Position numbers and translations under genes: made by a program
The notes under the pieces: generated by a model
The model's database searches: none
What the model saw: only the letters and a program-made list of their open reading frames with translations
Told to the model about the DNA's origin: nothing
Assembly (NCBI GenBank): GCA_040218145.1
Contig: JAVJQK010000050.1
Span: 62,001-126,000, forward strand
Direction of reading: 5' to 3'
Length of the DNA: 64,000 nt
Origin: Sandaracinaceae bacterium
Lineage (GTDB): Bacteria > Myxococcota_A > Polyangia > Polyangiales > Sandaracinaceae
Shown: piece by piece, positions 52,026 through 60,262 of the stretch
Layout: every line of letters starts with the position of its first letter
Numbering within the stretch: the stretch's first letter is position 1

Positions 52026-54171
52026 CCTGCCGGCGCTGGCCGTGGCTCGCGCCGGGGAGCAGGTCTTCGACCGCCCGCGCGACGCGCCGCACGACCCTGA
52101 CCCGCGCCTGGAGCCGCTCGCTGCGCTGGTGCTCGACGCGCCCCTCCGCCAGCGTGGCGTGAGCCAGGAGCGCGCCGCGCGCGGCCTCGACGTCGCCCAT
52201 CGCGATCGCCTCCGAGGCGACGTCCAGGCTGGCCGAGAGGTCCGTGTCCAGCACCGCGGCCGACGCCTCACCGGTGGCGACCACGGCCCGCGGGCCGAAG
52301 GACACGCCCAGCGACGCGGCGTCCGCGACCGAGCCGCCGAGGCCGCTCTCGTAGGACAGGCGCACCGAGGCGACCGCTCGCGCTCGGTGCCCGGCCGGCA
52401 CGCGGACCCGGACGATCAGCCGGCGCTCCTCGCCGGCGTCGAGGCTCGACAGATCCAGGCGCGCGGACTCCCCGGTCACGCTCGCCGCCGTCTCTCCCTC
52501 GACGCCGAGCACCTCGACGCTCTCCGGCACCTGCACGCGGACCGAGACCTGGCGCGCGGCGGCGCGCGCGTGCGCGTCGAGCTCGGCCAGCAACCCCGCG
52601 GAGAGCCCGCTCAGATCCGCGCTCACGTGGTAGCCACCCTGGCCTTGGCGCGAGACCGCGCGGAGCACCCGCGCGTCGAACTCGGTGCCCAGGCCGATCA
52701 CGCTCGTGACCACCCCGCGGCGGCGCGCTCGCGCAGCCAGGCTGCCCAGCTCGGCCGCCTCGAAGGCGCCGTGGTTCGGCACGCCGTCGGAGAGGAGGAT
52801 GCAGAGGCTGCGTGTGTCGTCGGTCGAGGCGCGCGCGTAGGCGAGCTCGAGGCCCGCCTCGATGTGGGTGCCGCCGCCGACCGTGATCTCCTCGAGCGCG
52901 CGGATCGCCGCGCGTCCGTCGCCGACGCGCTGGGCGGGGTACGACTCGATGGCGTCGGTCCCGTAGGCGACGATCTGCAGCTCGTCGTCCGGGTGTAGCC
53001 GGTCGATCAACATGCGGGCCGACGCGAGCACGCGGTCCCAGGTCCGCTGCATCGACGAAGAGCGGTCGATGACGAGGTGCACGCGGAGGCGGCCGCGCGG
53101 GAGCGAGAGGGAGTCGCTGGCCCGGACCCGCACGACCACCCGCGTCTCGCCGCCCGCCGTGGGCAAGGTGTCGTGCTCGAGTGTAGCGGACGCCTCGAGC
53201 GCGGCGTCGGTCCGGAGGCGCGCGTCCCCGGCCGCGTCGAGCTCGAGGTCCGCGAGCGCCTCGAGATCGGAGAGCGCGACGCGAACGCCGTCGACCTGGA
53301 CGCCGTCGCTGGCGAGGGCGGTCAGCGCGGTGGGCCGGCCGTCGAGGCCCCAGACGCCGGGGCGGGGAGAAGCTACGCGCGCCTCGAGATCGAGGACGGC
53401 CGAGGCGTTCACGGCACCGCCGGATCTGCTTCCGCTTCCGCTGCCGAATCCGCTTCCGCTTCCGCTGCCGAATCCGCTGCCGCTGCCGAATCCGCTTCCG
53501 CTGCCGAGTCCGCCGCCGCTTCCGCTTCCGCTGCCGCTGCCGCTGCCGCTTCCGCTTCCGCTGCCGCTGCCGCTGCCGCTTCCGCTTCCGCTGCCGCTGC
53601 CGCTTCCGCTTCCGAGTCCGCCGCCGCTGCCGCTGCCGCTGCCGAATCCGCTGCCGAATCCGCTGCCGCTTCCGCTTCCGCTGCCGCTGCCGCTGCCGAA
53701 TTCGCTTCCGCTGCCGAATCCGCTTCCGCTTCCGCTTCCGAATCCGCTTCCGCTTCCGCTTCCGCTTCCGAATCCGCTTCCGCCATCGAGTCCGCTTCCG
53801 CTGGCGAATCCGCTTCCGTTGCCGCCCTCGAGGTCGCTGCCGAGTCCCGCGCTGGCCTCGATGACTTCGGCGCTCGGGTTCGGGGCGGCCGACGCCAGCT
53901 GGACGCCGACGGCCCCGTGCACGGCGGGCACGACGGCGTCGGTCCAGACCTCGGCGCCAGCGGAGACCTGCGCGCTCAGGCCGCCTTCCATCACGAAGCC
54001 CGCGCCCGCCTCCTGCTCGACGATCCACACGCCGCCCTCCGTCCGCTCCATCGAGCCGGTGACCCGGGCGCGCGGGGACGCGGCGCGCGCGTCGTCTTCG
54101 AAGAAGACCGCGCCGCAACCGGCGGAGGCGAACGGGATGAGGAGAGCGAGACAGAGCGAGCGGAGGGTCAT
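51982..54171 (-). CDS. VWA-domain lipoprotein with long Gly/Ser repeat
   Basis: A 729-aa exported lipoprotein. The signal MTLRSLCLALLIPFASAGC ends in a lipobox-like ASAGC. A small N-terminal domain (about 30-110) is followed by about 135 residues of Gly-Ser-Gly-Phe repeats (about 115-249), and then by a VWA domain with MIDAS motif DRSSS (VIDRSSSMQRTW), GGGTH and VIGLGTEFDARVL. The C-terminal 220 residues are beta-rich, as in inter-alpha-trypsin-inhibitor-like VWA proteins. The repeat is a very long flexible stalk. It shares an upstream region with the divergent pseudokinase operon. Confidence 0.85.
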   Translation of the reverse strand: MTLRSLCLALLIPFASAGCGAVFFEDDARAASPRARVTGSMERTEGGVWIVEQEAGAGFVMEGGLSAQVSAGAEVWTDAVVPAVHGAVGVQLASAAPNPSAEVIEASAGLGSDLEGGNGSGFASGSGLDGGSGFGSGSGSGSGFGSGSGSGFGSGSEFGSGSGSGSGSGSGFGSGFGSGSGSGGGLGSGSGSGSGSGSGSGSGSGSGSGSGSGSGSGSGGGLGSGSGFGSGSGFGSGSGSGFGSGSGSRSGGAVNASAVLDLEARVASPRPGVWGLDGRPTALTALASDGVQVDGVRVALSDLEALADLELDAAGDARLRTDAALEASATLEHDTLPTAGGETRVVVRVRASDSLSLPRGRLRVHLVIDRSSSMQRTWDRVLASARMLIDRLHPDDELQIVAYGTDAIESYPAQRVGDGRAAIRALEEITVGGGTHIEAGLELAYARASTDDTRSLCILLSDGVPNHGAFEAAELGSLAARARRRGVVTSVIGLGTEFDARVLRAVSRQGQGGYHVSADLSGLSAGLLAELDAHARAAARQVSVRVQVPESVEVLGVEGETAASVTGESARLDLSSLDAGEERRLIVRVRVPAGHRARAVASVRLSYESGLGGSVADAASLGVSFGPRAVVATGEASAAVLDTDLSASLDVASEAIAMGDVEAARGALLAHATLAEGRVEHQRSERLQARVRVVRRVARAVEDLLPGASHGQRRQVSLAFGDLAARLGR
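53427..53827. repeat. 400-bp hexanucleotide microsatellite inside a gene
   Basis: About 400 bases consist of near-perfect 6-base units (CCGCTT, CCGCTG, CCGAAT and CCGAGT variants) on the plus strand, read as Gly-Ser-Gly-Phe on the coding minus strand. Because the unit length is a multiple of three, copy-number changes keep the reading frame, so stalk length can vary between strains. Confidence 0.95.
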
Positions 54172-54395
54172 GCGGGGTGCGTCTCCAAGGAAGGAACGTG
54201 CCAGGCGCGAGAGGCCCCGATCGCGCGCGTCGGCGTGAGCCCCGGTTCACGACTCGGAGTGAGTCGTGAACGCCGGATCACGAGAGGGAAGGGCGAGCGG
54301 CGAGGCACACGTGATCGACGAGCGGACGCCGCGGCCATTCATCGCCGCTTGACGCCTCGAATTTAAGTGTTTACCTGACACAAAGGTTCGATGCG

Positions 54396-55298
54396 ATGAG
54401 TATCAAAGTCCTCGCCTGTCCTCACTGCGGTGCGCCCATCCCGCCCGAATCGGGCAAGTCGGTGGTGTGTCGCTACTGCGAGCGCGTACTCGTGGGTCTG
54501 CCGCGCAGCTGGTGGGCGCGCCCGGTCGCGGTGCCCCCCTGGGAGGGGCGCGCTTCGGATCATGGCAAGTCTCGTGTCGGGCTGGGCGCGGCCTCGTGGG
54601 TCCTGGACCGTCACCTGGCGACCGGTGAGAGCTGCGAGGTCTTCCTCGCGCATCGAGACGCCCGGCTGACCCAGCGTGTGGTGATGAAGCTGGCCACGGA
54701 CGATGGCGCGCGGCTGCGGCGCGAGCTGGGCGTGGTGCGCCGCCTGCGGCAGAGCAGCGCGCCAGGGAGTGACCACTTCGTGCGGCTCCTGCCTTCCCCG
54801 GTGGTCTGGGGGACGCCCCGTGGCGATCGCGCTGCGCCGTTCGCGGTGGCGACTCGCTGGCGGCCCGGGTTCGTGCACACGGCGGCCGATCTGCGGTCGC
54901 GGCGCCTCGACCCACGCGTCGCCGTGTGGATCGGAAAGCGGCTGCTCGAGCAGCTCGCGTGGCTGCACGGGGCGGGCTTCGTGCACGGGGCGGTCTCCCC
55001 CGAGCACACGCTCGTGCACGCCCGGGATCACGGCGCGGTGCTGGTCGGTTGGTCGCGCGCGTCCTGGCGCCACGGGCGCGGCGGCGCCTCCACCCGCGAC
55101 GACATCGCGCAGGCCGTGCAGGTCGCCGCGTCGCTCCTCGTGGACGCGCCCTCGGCCCTGGTCCGCTTCCTCCAGGCGCACGCCGACGTCGCCCGCTGTG
55201 GGGGAGACGCCTTGGCGGTGCACGCCGCGCTGATCCGCGTCTCACGCGAGGCGCTCGGGCGGCCGCGACACGCCCCCGTGAATGGGGCGGCGAGTTGA
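54396..55298 (+). CDS. Zinc-ribbon pseudokinase
   Basis: A 300-aa protein. The N-terminus is a zinc ribbon (CPHC at 8-11, CRYC at 25-28). Residues about 60-300 resemble a protein kinase: the invariant Lys is kept (Lys98 in VVMKLA), but the HRD motif is HGA (197-199) and DFG reads VGW (217-219). The catalytic and metal Asp residues are therefore gone and it should be a pseudokinase. It starts at ATG 54396 and is followed after 35 bases by a VWA gene. An AT-rich patch (about 54360-54382) with a GTGT...ACAC inverted repeat before the start may hold the promoter. Confidence 0.75.
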   Translation: MSIKVLACPHCGAPIPPESGKSVVCRYCERVLVGLPRSWWARPVAVPPWEGRASDHGKSRVGLGAASWVLDRHLATGESCEVFLAHRDARLTQRVVMKLATDDGARLRRELGVVRRLRQSSAPGSDHFVRLLPSPVVWGTPRGDRAAPFAVATRWRPGFVHTAADLRSRRLDPRVAVWIGKRLLEQLAWLHGAGFVHGAVSPEHTLVHARDHGAVLVGWSRASWRHGRGGASTRDDIAQAVQVAASLLVDAPSALVRFLQAHADVARCGGDALAVHAALIRVSREALGRPRHAPVNGAAS

Positions 55299-55333
55299 GC
55301 CGAGTCTGATGAACGAAAGCAAAGGAGAACGAC

Positions 55334-56272
55334 ATGGGATACGGCAGCTACAGCATCGACGCGCACCGCGCGCTCACCTCGGCGCGCGCTTCGGCGCCGC
55401 GCGAGGCCATCTTCGAGCAGCGCGAGTGTCACCCGCTCATGAACCCCAAGGGCCTCCGGGTTCGAGAGAGTCGGGACAGTGAGACGCACCCGCGCTCGCT
55501 CGGGATCGTCTTCGCGCTCGACGTCACCGGCTCGATGGGCGGGATCCCCGACCAGCTCGCGCGGGCGGACTTGCCCGAGCTGATGGGCATCCTCACGGGC
55601 GTCGGCGTGGAGGATCCGCAGGTGCTCTTCATGGCCGTGGGCGACGCGACCTGTGACCGAGCGCCGCTGCAGATCGGCCAGTTCGAGTCGGAGGCCGAGC
55701 TGATGGATCAGTGGCTCACGTGGAGCTTCCTCGAGGGCGGCGGAGGCGGGAGCAACCAGGAGTCCTACGAGCTCGCGATGTACCTCGCGGCGCGCCACAC
55801 CTCGATGGACTGCTACGAGAAGCGCGGGCGCCGCGGCTACTTCTTCATGACCGGCGACGAGAACCCGTACCCGATCGTCGCGCGCCGTCAGGTCGAGGGC
55901 CTCGTCGGGGACGAGCTGGACGACGACGTCTCGGTCGAGCGCATCGTCGACGAGCTGTCGGTGAGCTTCGAGCCGTTCTTCTTGATCCCGGACGCCAACC
56001 GCGCGCGGCGCTGCGGGGATCGCTGGCGCGCCCTGCTCGGTGACCACGTGATCCAGCTCGCGGGGCCGGACGACACGTGCCACGTCGCCGCCGCGCTCGT
56101 GGCGCTCGGCGAGGGCAAGCTCGAGAGCGTCGGGGCGGTCGCCGATCGGCTCCGGGCGAGCGGCCTGTCCAAGAGGCGCGTGGGCGGGATTGTGACCGCG
56201 ATCACGCCGTTCGCCGAGACCCTGCCGCTCGCGTCGCCGAGCGCCACGCACCGAACGGAGCGCCTGCATTGA
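55334..56272 (+). CDS. VWA-domain protein
   Basis: A 312-aa soluble protein with a von Willebrand A-like fold. The MIDAS-like motif is DVTGSMGG (63-70). Later segments are LFMAVGDATCDR and YFFMTGDENPY. A Gly5 turn (EGGGGGSNQES) precedes a helix. It has no signal peptide, so it acts in the cytoplasm. GGAG 9 bases before ATG 55334 is a clear ribosome-binding site. The next gene begins in its stop (TTGA overlap), so the VWA and PurA-like proteins are co-made. Confidence 0.75.
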   Translation: MGYGSYSIDAHRALTSARASAPREAIFEQRECHPLMNPKGLRVRESRDSETHPRSLGIVFALDVTGSMGGIPDQLARADLPELMGILTGVGVEDPQVLFMAVGDATCDRAPLQIGQFESEAELMDQWLTWSFLEGGGGGSNQESYELAMYLAARHTSMDCYEKRGRRGYFFMTGDENPYPIVARRQVEGLVGDELDDDVSVERIVDELSVSFEPFFLIPDANRARRCGDRWRALLGDHVIQLAGPDDTCHVAAALVALGEGKLESVGAVADRLRASGLSKRRVGGIVTAITPFAETLPLASPSATHRTERLH

Positions 56273-57684
56273 GCAAGCGCGCTTCGGTCGTCGTCGACCT
56301 CGGCTTCGGCGACGCGGGCAAGGGCACGGTCGTGGACTTCCTCGTCCGCGACCGCGCCGCCACCACCGTGGTGCGCTTCAACGGCGGCGCGCAGGCGGGC
56401 CACAACGTCGTGACCGATGACGGCCGCCATCACTGCTTCTCTCAGCTCGGCGCCGGCTCCTTCGTGCCGGGAGTGCACACGCACCTGAGCTCACACGTCG
56501 TGGTGCACCCGACCGCCCTCGTGGTGGAGGAGTCGCGGCTCGCCGCGCAGGGCGTGACCGACGCGTGGACCCGCCTGAGCATCGACGAGCGCGCCCTCGT
56601 GACCACGCCCCATCACCAGGCGCTCTGCCGGCTGCGAGAGATCGCGCGCGGCGACGCGGCCCACGGCACGACCGGGGTGGGCGTCGGCGAGACGGTGCGG
56701 GCGTCCCTCGAGGCGCCGGGCCTGGCCCTCCACGTGCGCGATCTGCGAGACCGCGCGGGTCTCGCGCGGCGCCTCGCCGAGCTGCGCGACTGGTGCGCCG
56801 CGCAGCTCGACGGCGCGTGCAGCGATCCGCGCTGGGTGGCCGAGCGAGAGGCGCTGCTGTCCCCCCGCACGAACGCGGCCTGGCTCGACGCGCTCGGCCC
56901 GCTGCTCGCCGCGCGGGTCGTCGTGGACGCCGAACACCTCACGCGGGTCCTCGCGCGCGAGACCGAGCTGGTCTTCGAGGGTTCGCAAGGTGTGTTGCTG
57001 GACGAGTGGCGCGGCTTCCACCCGCACACCACCTGGAGCACCTGCACGACGGAGAACGCCCTCTCGCTCCTCGACGGCTGGGACGGCGAGGTCGAGCGGC
57101 TCGGCGTCCTGCGGAGCTACGCCACCCGCCACGGCGCAGGGCCGTTCCCCACCGAGGTGGACGCGCTGCGAGAGCTCCCCGAACCGCACAACCACGACGT
57201 CGGCTGGCAGGGCCGCTTCCGCCGCGGCTGGCTCGACCTGCCGCTCCTCCGCTACGCGCTCGCGTGCTGCCCGGTGGACGCGCTGGCCGTCACGCACCTC
57301 GACCGCGTTCACGCCGACTGGCGCGCCTGTGTGCGCTACGAGGAGGATTTCGTGCCGATCCCGTCGGCCGACCCGCGCGACCTGGCGCACGCGGAGCGGC
57401 TCGGGCGGGCGCTCTCTCGGGCCACCCCCGTGCTCCAGCCGACCTCTCCAGATCTGGTCGGCTGGCTCTCGGCGAACGTGTCCGTCCCCGTGCGGCTGAC
57501 GTCTCGCTCCCCGACCGCGCGAGGCAAGCGATGGGTCACTCAGCGTCCGCGAAGCGCGGCCCACGCGGCGAGGCCGAGGGCGACGGTCCCCGCGCCGAAG
57601 AGCGCGACGATGGGCTGCTCCCAGATGGACCAGACGATCATCCAGAGCATCAGACAGACGAAGAGGAGCGGCGTGAACGGGTAG
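56269..57684 (+). CDS. Adenylosuccinate-synthetase-like enzyme
   Basis: A 471-aa divergent member of the adenylosuccinate synthetase family, which links GTP cleavage to IMP-aspartate ligation. The P-loop reads GFGDAGKGT (12-20; E. coli has QWGDEGKGK), with the catalytic Asp (15) and Lys (18) kept, and the catalytic His is His45 in AGHNVV. FEGSQG, TRHGAGPFPTE and VTHLDRV are further family blocks. The likely start is TTG 56269 because no ATG or GTG lies before the P-loop without a long overlap. The last ~50 residues lie antisense to the permease gene and outside family homology. It is probably a specialised nucleotide-modifying paralogue. Confidence 0.75.
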   Translation: MSKRASVVVDLGFGDAGKGTVVDFLVRDRAATTVVRFNGGAQAGHNVVTDDGRHHCFSQLGAGSFVPGVHTHLSSHVVVHPTALVVEESRLAAQGVTDAWTRLSIDERALVTTPHHQALCRLREIARGDAAHGTTGVGVGETVRASLEAPGLALHVRDLRDRAGLARRLAELRDWCAAQLDGACSDPRWVAEREALLSPRTNAAWLDALGPLLAARVVVDAEHLTRVLARETELVFEGSQGVLLDEWRGFHPHTTWSTCTTENALSLLDGWDGEVERLGVLRSYATRHGAGPFPTEVDALRELPEPHNHDVGWQGRFRRGWLDLPLLRYALACCPVDALAVTHLDRVHADWRACVRYEEDFVPIPSADPRDLAHAERLGRALSRATPVLQPTSPDLVGWLSANVSVPVRLTSRSPTARGKRWVTQRPRSAAHAARPRATVPAPKSATMGCSQMDQTIIQSIRQTKRSGVNG

Positions 57685-58829
57685 CCCCACACGCGGTGCG
57701 GTCGGAGCAGGCCGGGGCGGCGCCAGCGGAGCACGAAGACCCCGAGCACGGTGAGCGCGGCGAAGAGCGAGAGCGTGAAGCCGATGTAGCCGAGGAGCGC
57801 GTCGAAGCTCGCGGTCAGCACCATCACGGTGGCGGCGGCGCCCTGCAGGCCGACGGCGATCACGGGTCCGCCTCCCGTCGCGCGCCGCGCGAGCATGGCG
57901 AGCGGGCCGTGGTCGGCGCCCATCGCCTCGAGCACCCGCGTGCCGGTCATGATCAGCGCGCCCACCGTCGCCACGAGCCCGAAGGCGATGATCGCGCTCA
58001 GCGCGGCGCCCGCCGAGGGGCCGAGCAGCGCGAGCGCCGCCACGTGGCCGACCTCCACCACACCCGACAGCTCCTCCGCCGGGGCGGCGCCGAGGAAGAC
58101 CACGTTGACCGCGAGGTAGAGCACGGTGACCAGCCCCGTGCCGACGATGAGCGCGACCGGGAGCGCGCGGTGCGGATCCTTCATCTCGCCGGCCACGTAC
58201 GCCGCCGCGTTCCAGCCGCTGTAGGAGAAGCTGACGTAGATGAGCGCGACCGCGAAGCTCGGCGAGAGCGTGGCCTCGAGCAGCGGCGCCTCCGCCGCTT
58301 GGAGCCGGGCCGGGTCGATGCCGAACGCGGCCACGGCCACGAAGCCGGCCACGAGCAGGATCTTGAATACGGTCAGGGCGTCTTGCATGAATCCGCCGAC
58401 GCGCACCCGGAAGGCGTGGGCCAGCGAGCTGAGCAGGACGAGCGCGAGCGCGGCGGGCATCGCGGGCACCTCGGGCACCAGCGCGTGCAGGTAGCTGCCG
58501 AAGGCGAGGGCGGACGCGGCGATGGGCGCGGAGAAGCCGACCACGAACGAGACCACGCCGGCCACGAACCCGAGGGCGGGGTGATAGATCTCGCCCAGCA
58601 GGGCGTACTCGCCGCCGTTCTTGGGCAGCGCGGTGACGAGCTCCGCGTAGCTCAGCGCGCCCGTCATCGCGAGCAGCCCGCCGAGACCCCACGCGAGCAG
58701 GACGGCGGGGGCCGAGCGCAGGTCGGCGAGCAGCAGCCCGCTCGTCGTGAAGACGCCCGTGCCCACCATCGACGCCACGACGAGGAAGGTGGCGGTCAGC
58801 CCCGAGAGCCGTCGCTCCTCGTTCGACAT
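57540..58829 (-). CDS. APC-family amino-acid permease
   Basis: A 429-aa inner-membrane transporter with about twelve TM segments. The first TM includes VASMVGTGVFTTSGLLL, the glycine-rich signature near the substrate site in APC proteins, and SYAELVTALPKNGGEY follows at TM2/3. The substrate could be an amino acid or polyamine. ATG 58829. Its 3' end overlaps the convergent PurA-like gene by 145 bases, unusually long for a genuine overlap. Confidence 0.88.
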   Translation of the reverse strand: MSNEERRLSGLTATFLVVASMVGTGVFTTSGLLLADLRSAPAVLLAWGLGGLLAMTGALSYAELVTALPKNGGEYALLGEIYHPALGFVAGVVSFVVGFSAPIAASALAFGSYLHALVPEVPAMPAALALVLLSSLAHAFRVRVGGFMQDALTVFKILLVAGFVAVAAFGIDPARLQAAEAPLLEATLSPSFAVALIYVSFSYSGWNAAAYVAGEMKDPHRALPVALIVGTGLVTVLYLAVNVVFLGAAPAEELSGVVEVGHVAALALLGPSAGAALSAIIAFGLVATVGALIMTGTRVLEAMGADHGPLAMLARRATGGGPVIAVGLQGAAATVMVLTASFDALLGYIGFTLSLFAALTVLGVFVLRWRRPGLLRPHRVWGYPFTPLLFVCLMLWMIVWSIWEQPIVALFGAGTVALGLAAWAALRGR

Positions 58830-58840
58830 GGCTCACTGTC

Positions 58841-60262
58841 TCAGGAGACGCGATGCACGGTCATCTTCATGCCGTGCTTGGGCCGCAGCGTGATCAGCGG
58901 CTCCATCTCCACCGGGTGCCCGGGCGCGAGGTCGAAGCGCAGCCGGCGCAGCATCGTCGCGAGGAGGAGCTGCCCCTCCATCATCGCGAAGCCCGCGCCG
59001 ATGCACATGCGCGGGCCGGCCGAGAATGGAAAGTACTGCGAGCGGTGCATCGCCTTGACGCGGGCGGGCGCGAAGCGCTCCGGGTCGAAGCCCTCCGGGT
59101 CCTCCCAGAACGACGGATGGCGGTGCGTGATCCACTGCGAGAGGAAGACGAGCGAGCCCTTGGGGATGCGGTAGCCGCCGACCACGTCGTCTTCGCTGGG
59201 GCTCCGGCCCACCACCCACACCGGTGGCCGGAGGCGCATCGACTCCTGCAGGACCTGCTTGGTGTACTGGAGCGCCTTGCAGTCCGCCGCGGTGGCCGGC
59301 CGGTCTCCGAGCACCTCGATCGCCTCGTCTCGCACGCGCCGGGCGTGCTCGGGCGCGAGCGAGAGCAGGTAGAGCGTCCACGTCAGCATGTTGGCCGTGG
59401 TCTCGTGCCCGGCGAGGAACATCGTCATCACCTCGTCGCGCAGCTGCCGGTCGTCCATGCGCTCGCCGGTCTCTTCGTCCTCCGCCTCGAGGAGCATCTG
59501 CAAGAGATCGTCGCGGCGCTCGGTCCCACGTCGCCGCTGCTCGATGATGCCGAGCACGATGTCGTCGAGCGCCTTCGACGCCGCCCGGTACTGCCGGTTG
59601 CGGCGCGTGGGCACCGACTCCGGGATCACCATGGGTGCGTTGATGCGGCGGTTGGCCTCGTGCAGCACCACGTCGAGCGCCTTGCCCACCGCCTGCGCGC
59701 GATCGGACGGGTCCGTGCTCAAGAGCGTCTCGCCCGCGATGCGGAGCGTGATCTCCATCATCTCGTGGGCCACGTCGATCGCCTCGCCGCGGTCCGCGAC
59801 GCGCTCGAGCCGCGTCACCATCTCGTCGGCCGCGCGCACCATCGCGCCCGCGAAGCCGTCGACGCGTTTCTTGTGGAAGGCGGGCTGCGCGATGCGGCGC
59901 TGCTTCAGCCAGAACTCGCCCTCGCTCGTGACCAGGCCGTTGCCGAGGAACTCGCGCAGCCGCCCGTAGCCGCGGGTCTGCTTGGTGTAGAGGCGGTGGT
60001 TCTTCTGAAGGACCTGCTCGACGTGGTCGGGATGCGCGAGCAGCGTCGCCGGCATGCCGAGGAAGTGGAACCGCACCACGTCGCCGTGGGCCATGAAGGC
60101 CTCGGTCAGGAAGCGGAGCCGGTGGGTGAGCATCGGGCGGTAGTGCCCGAGCACCGGCACCCCGGCGGGACCTGGCGGCCAGGGATATCCGTGATGGTCG
60201 ACCCCGCTGCGCCGGGCGCGCGCCGACTGGATGGCCGAGCGGGCCACGCGGCGGAGGTTCAC
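58841..60262 (-). CDS. Cytochrome P450
   Basis: A 473-aa haem monooxygenase. The haem-binding loop is FSAGPRMCIGAG with Cys420 as ligand, the I-helix is AGHETTAN, and the K-helix is ESMR. The Pro-rich leader PWPPGPAGVPVLGHY is typical. GTG 60262 overlaps the stop of the radical SAM gene (GTGA), so they are translationally coupled. Substrate unknown; a partner ferredoxin is not seen in the window. Confidence 0.92.
   Translation of the reverse strand: MNLRRVARSAIQSARARRSGVDHHGYPWPPGPAGVPVLGHYRPMLTHRLRFLTEAFMAHGDVVRFHFLGMPATLLAHPDHVEQVLQKNHRLYTKQTRGYGRLREFLGNGLVTSEGEFWLKQRRIAQPAFHKKRVDGFAGAMVRAADEMVTRLERVADRGEAIDVAHEMMEITLRIAGETLLSTDPSDRAQAVGKALDVVLHEANRRINAPMVIPESVPTRRNRQYRAASKALDDIVLGIIEQRRRGTERRDDLLQMLLEAEDEETGERMDDRQLRDEVMTMFLAGHETTANMLTWTLYLLSLAPEHARRVRDEAIEVLGDRPATAADCKALQYTKQVLQESMRLRPPVWVVGRSPSEDDVVGGYRIPKGSLVFLSQWITHRHPSFWEDPEGFDPERFAPARVKAMHRSQYFPFSAGPRMCIGAGFAMMEGQLLLATMLRRLRFDLAPGHPVEMEPLITLRPKHGMKMTVHRVS

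Noticed and set aside
53409-54366. Open frames on other frames of the Gly/Ser repeat region
   Set aside because: A six-base repeat is open in every frame. Only the minus frame with a signal peptide, lipobox and VWA domain is supported.
56077-56268. ATG 56077 as the start of the PurA-like gene
   Set aside because: It would overlap the VWA gene by 195 bases and add an Arg-rich segment before the P-loop with no family counterpart.
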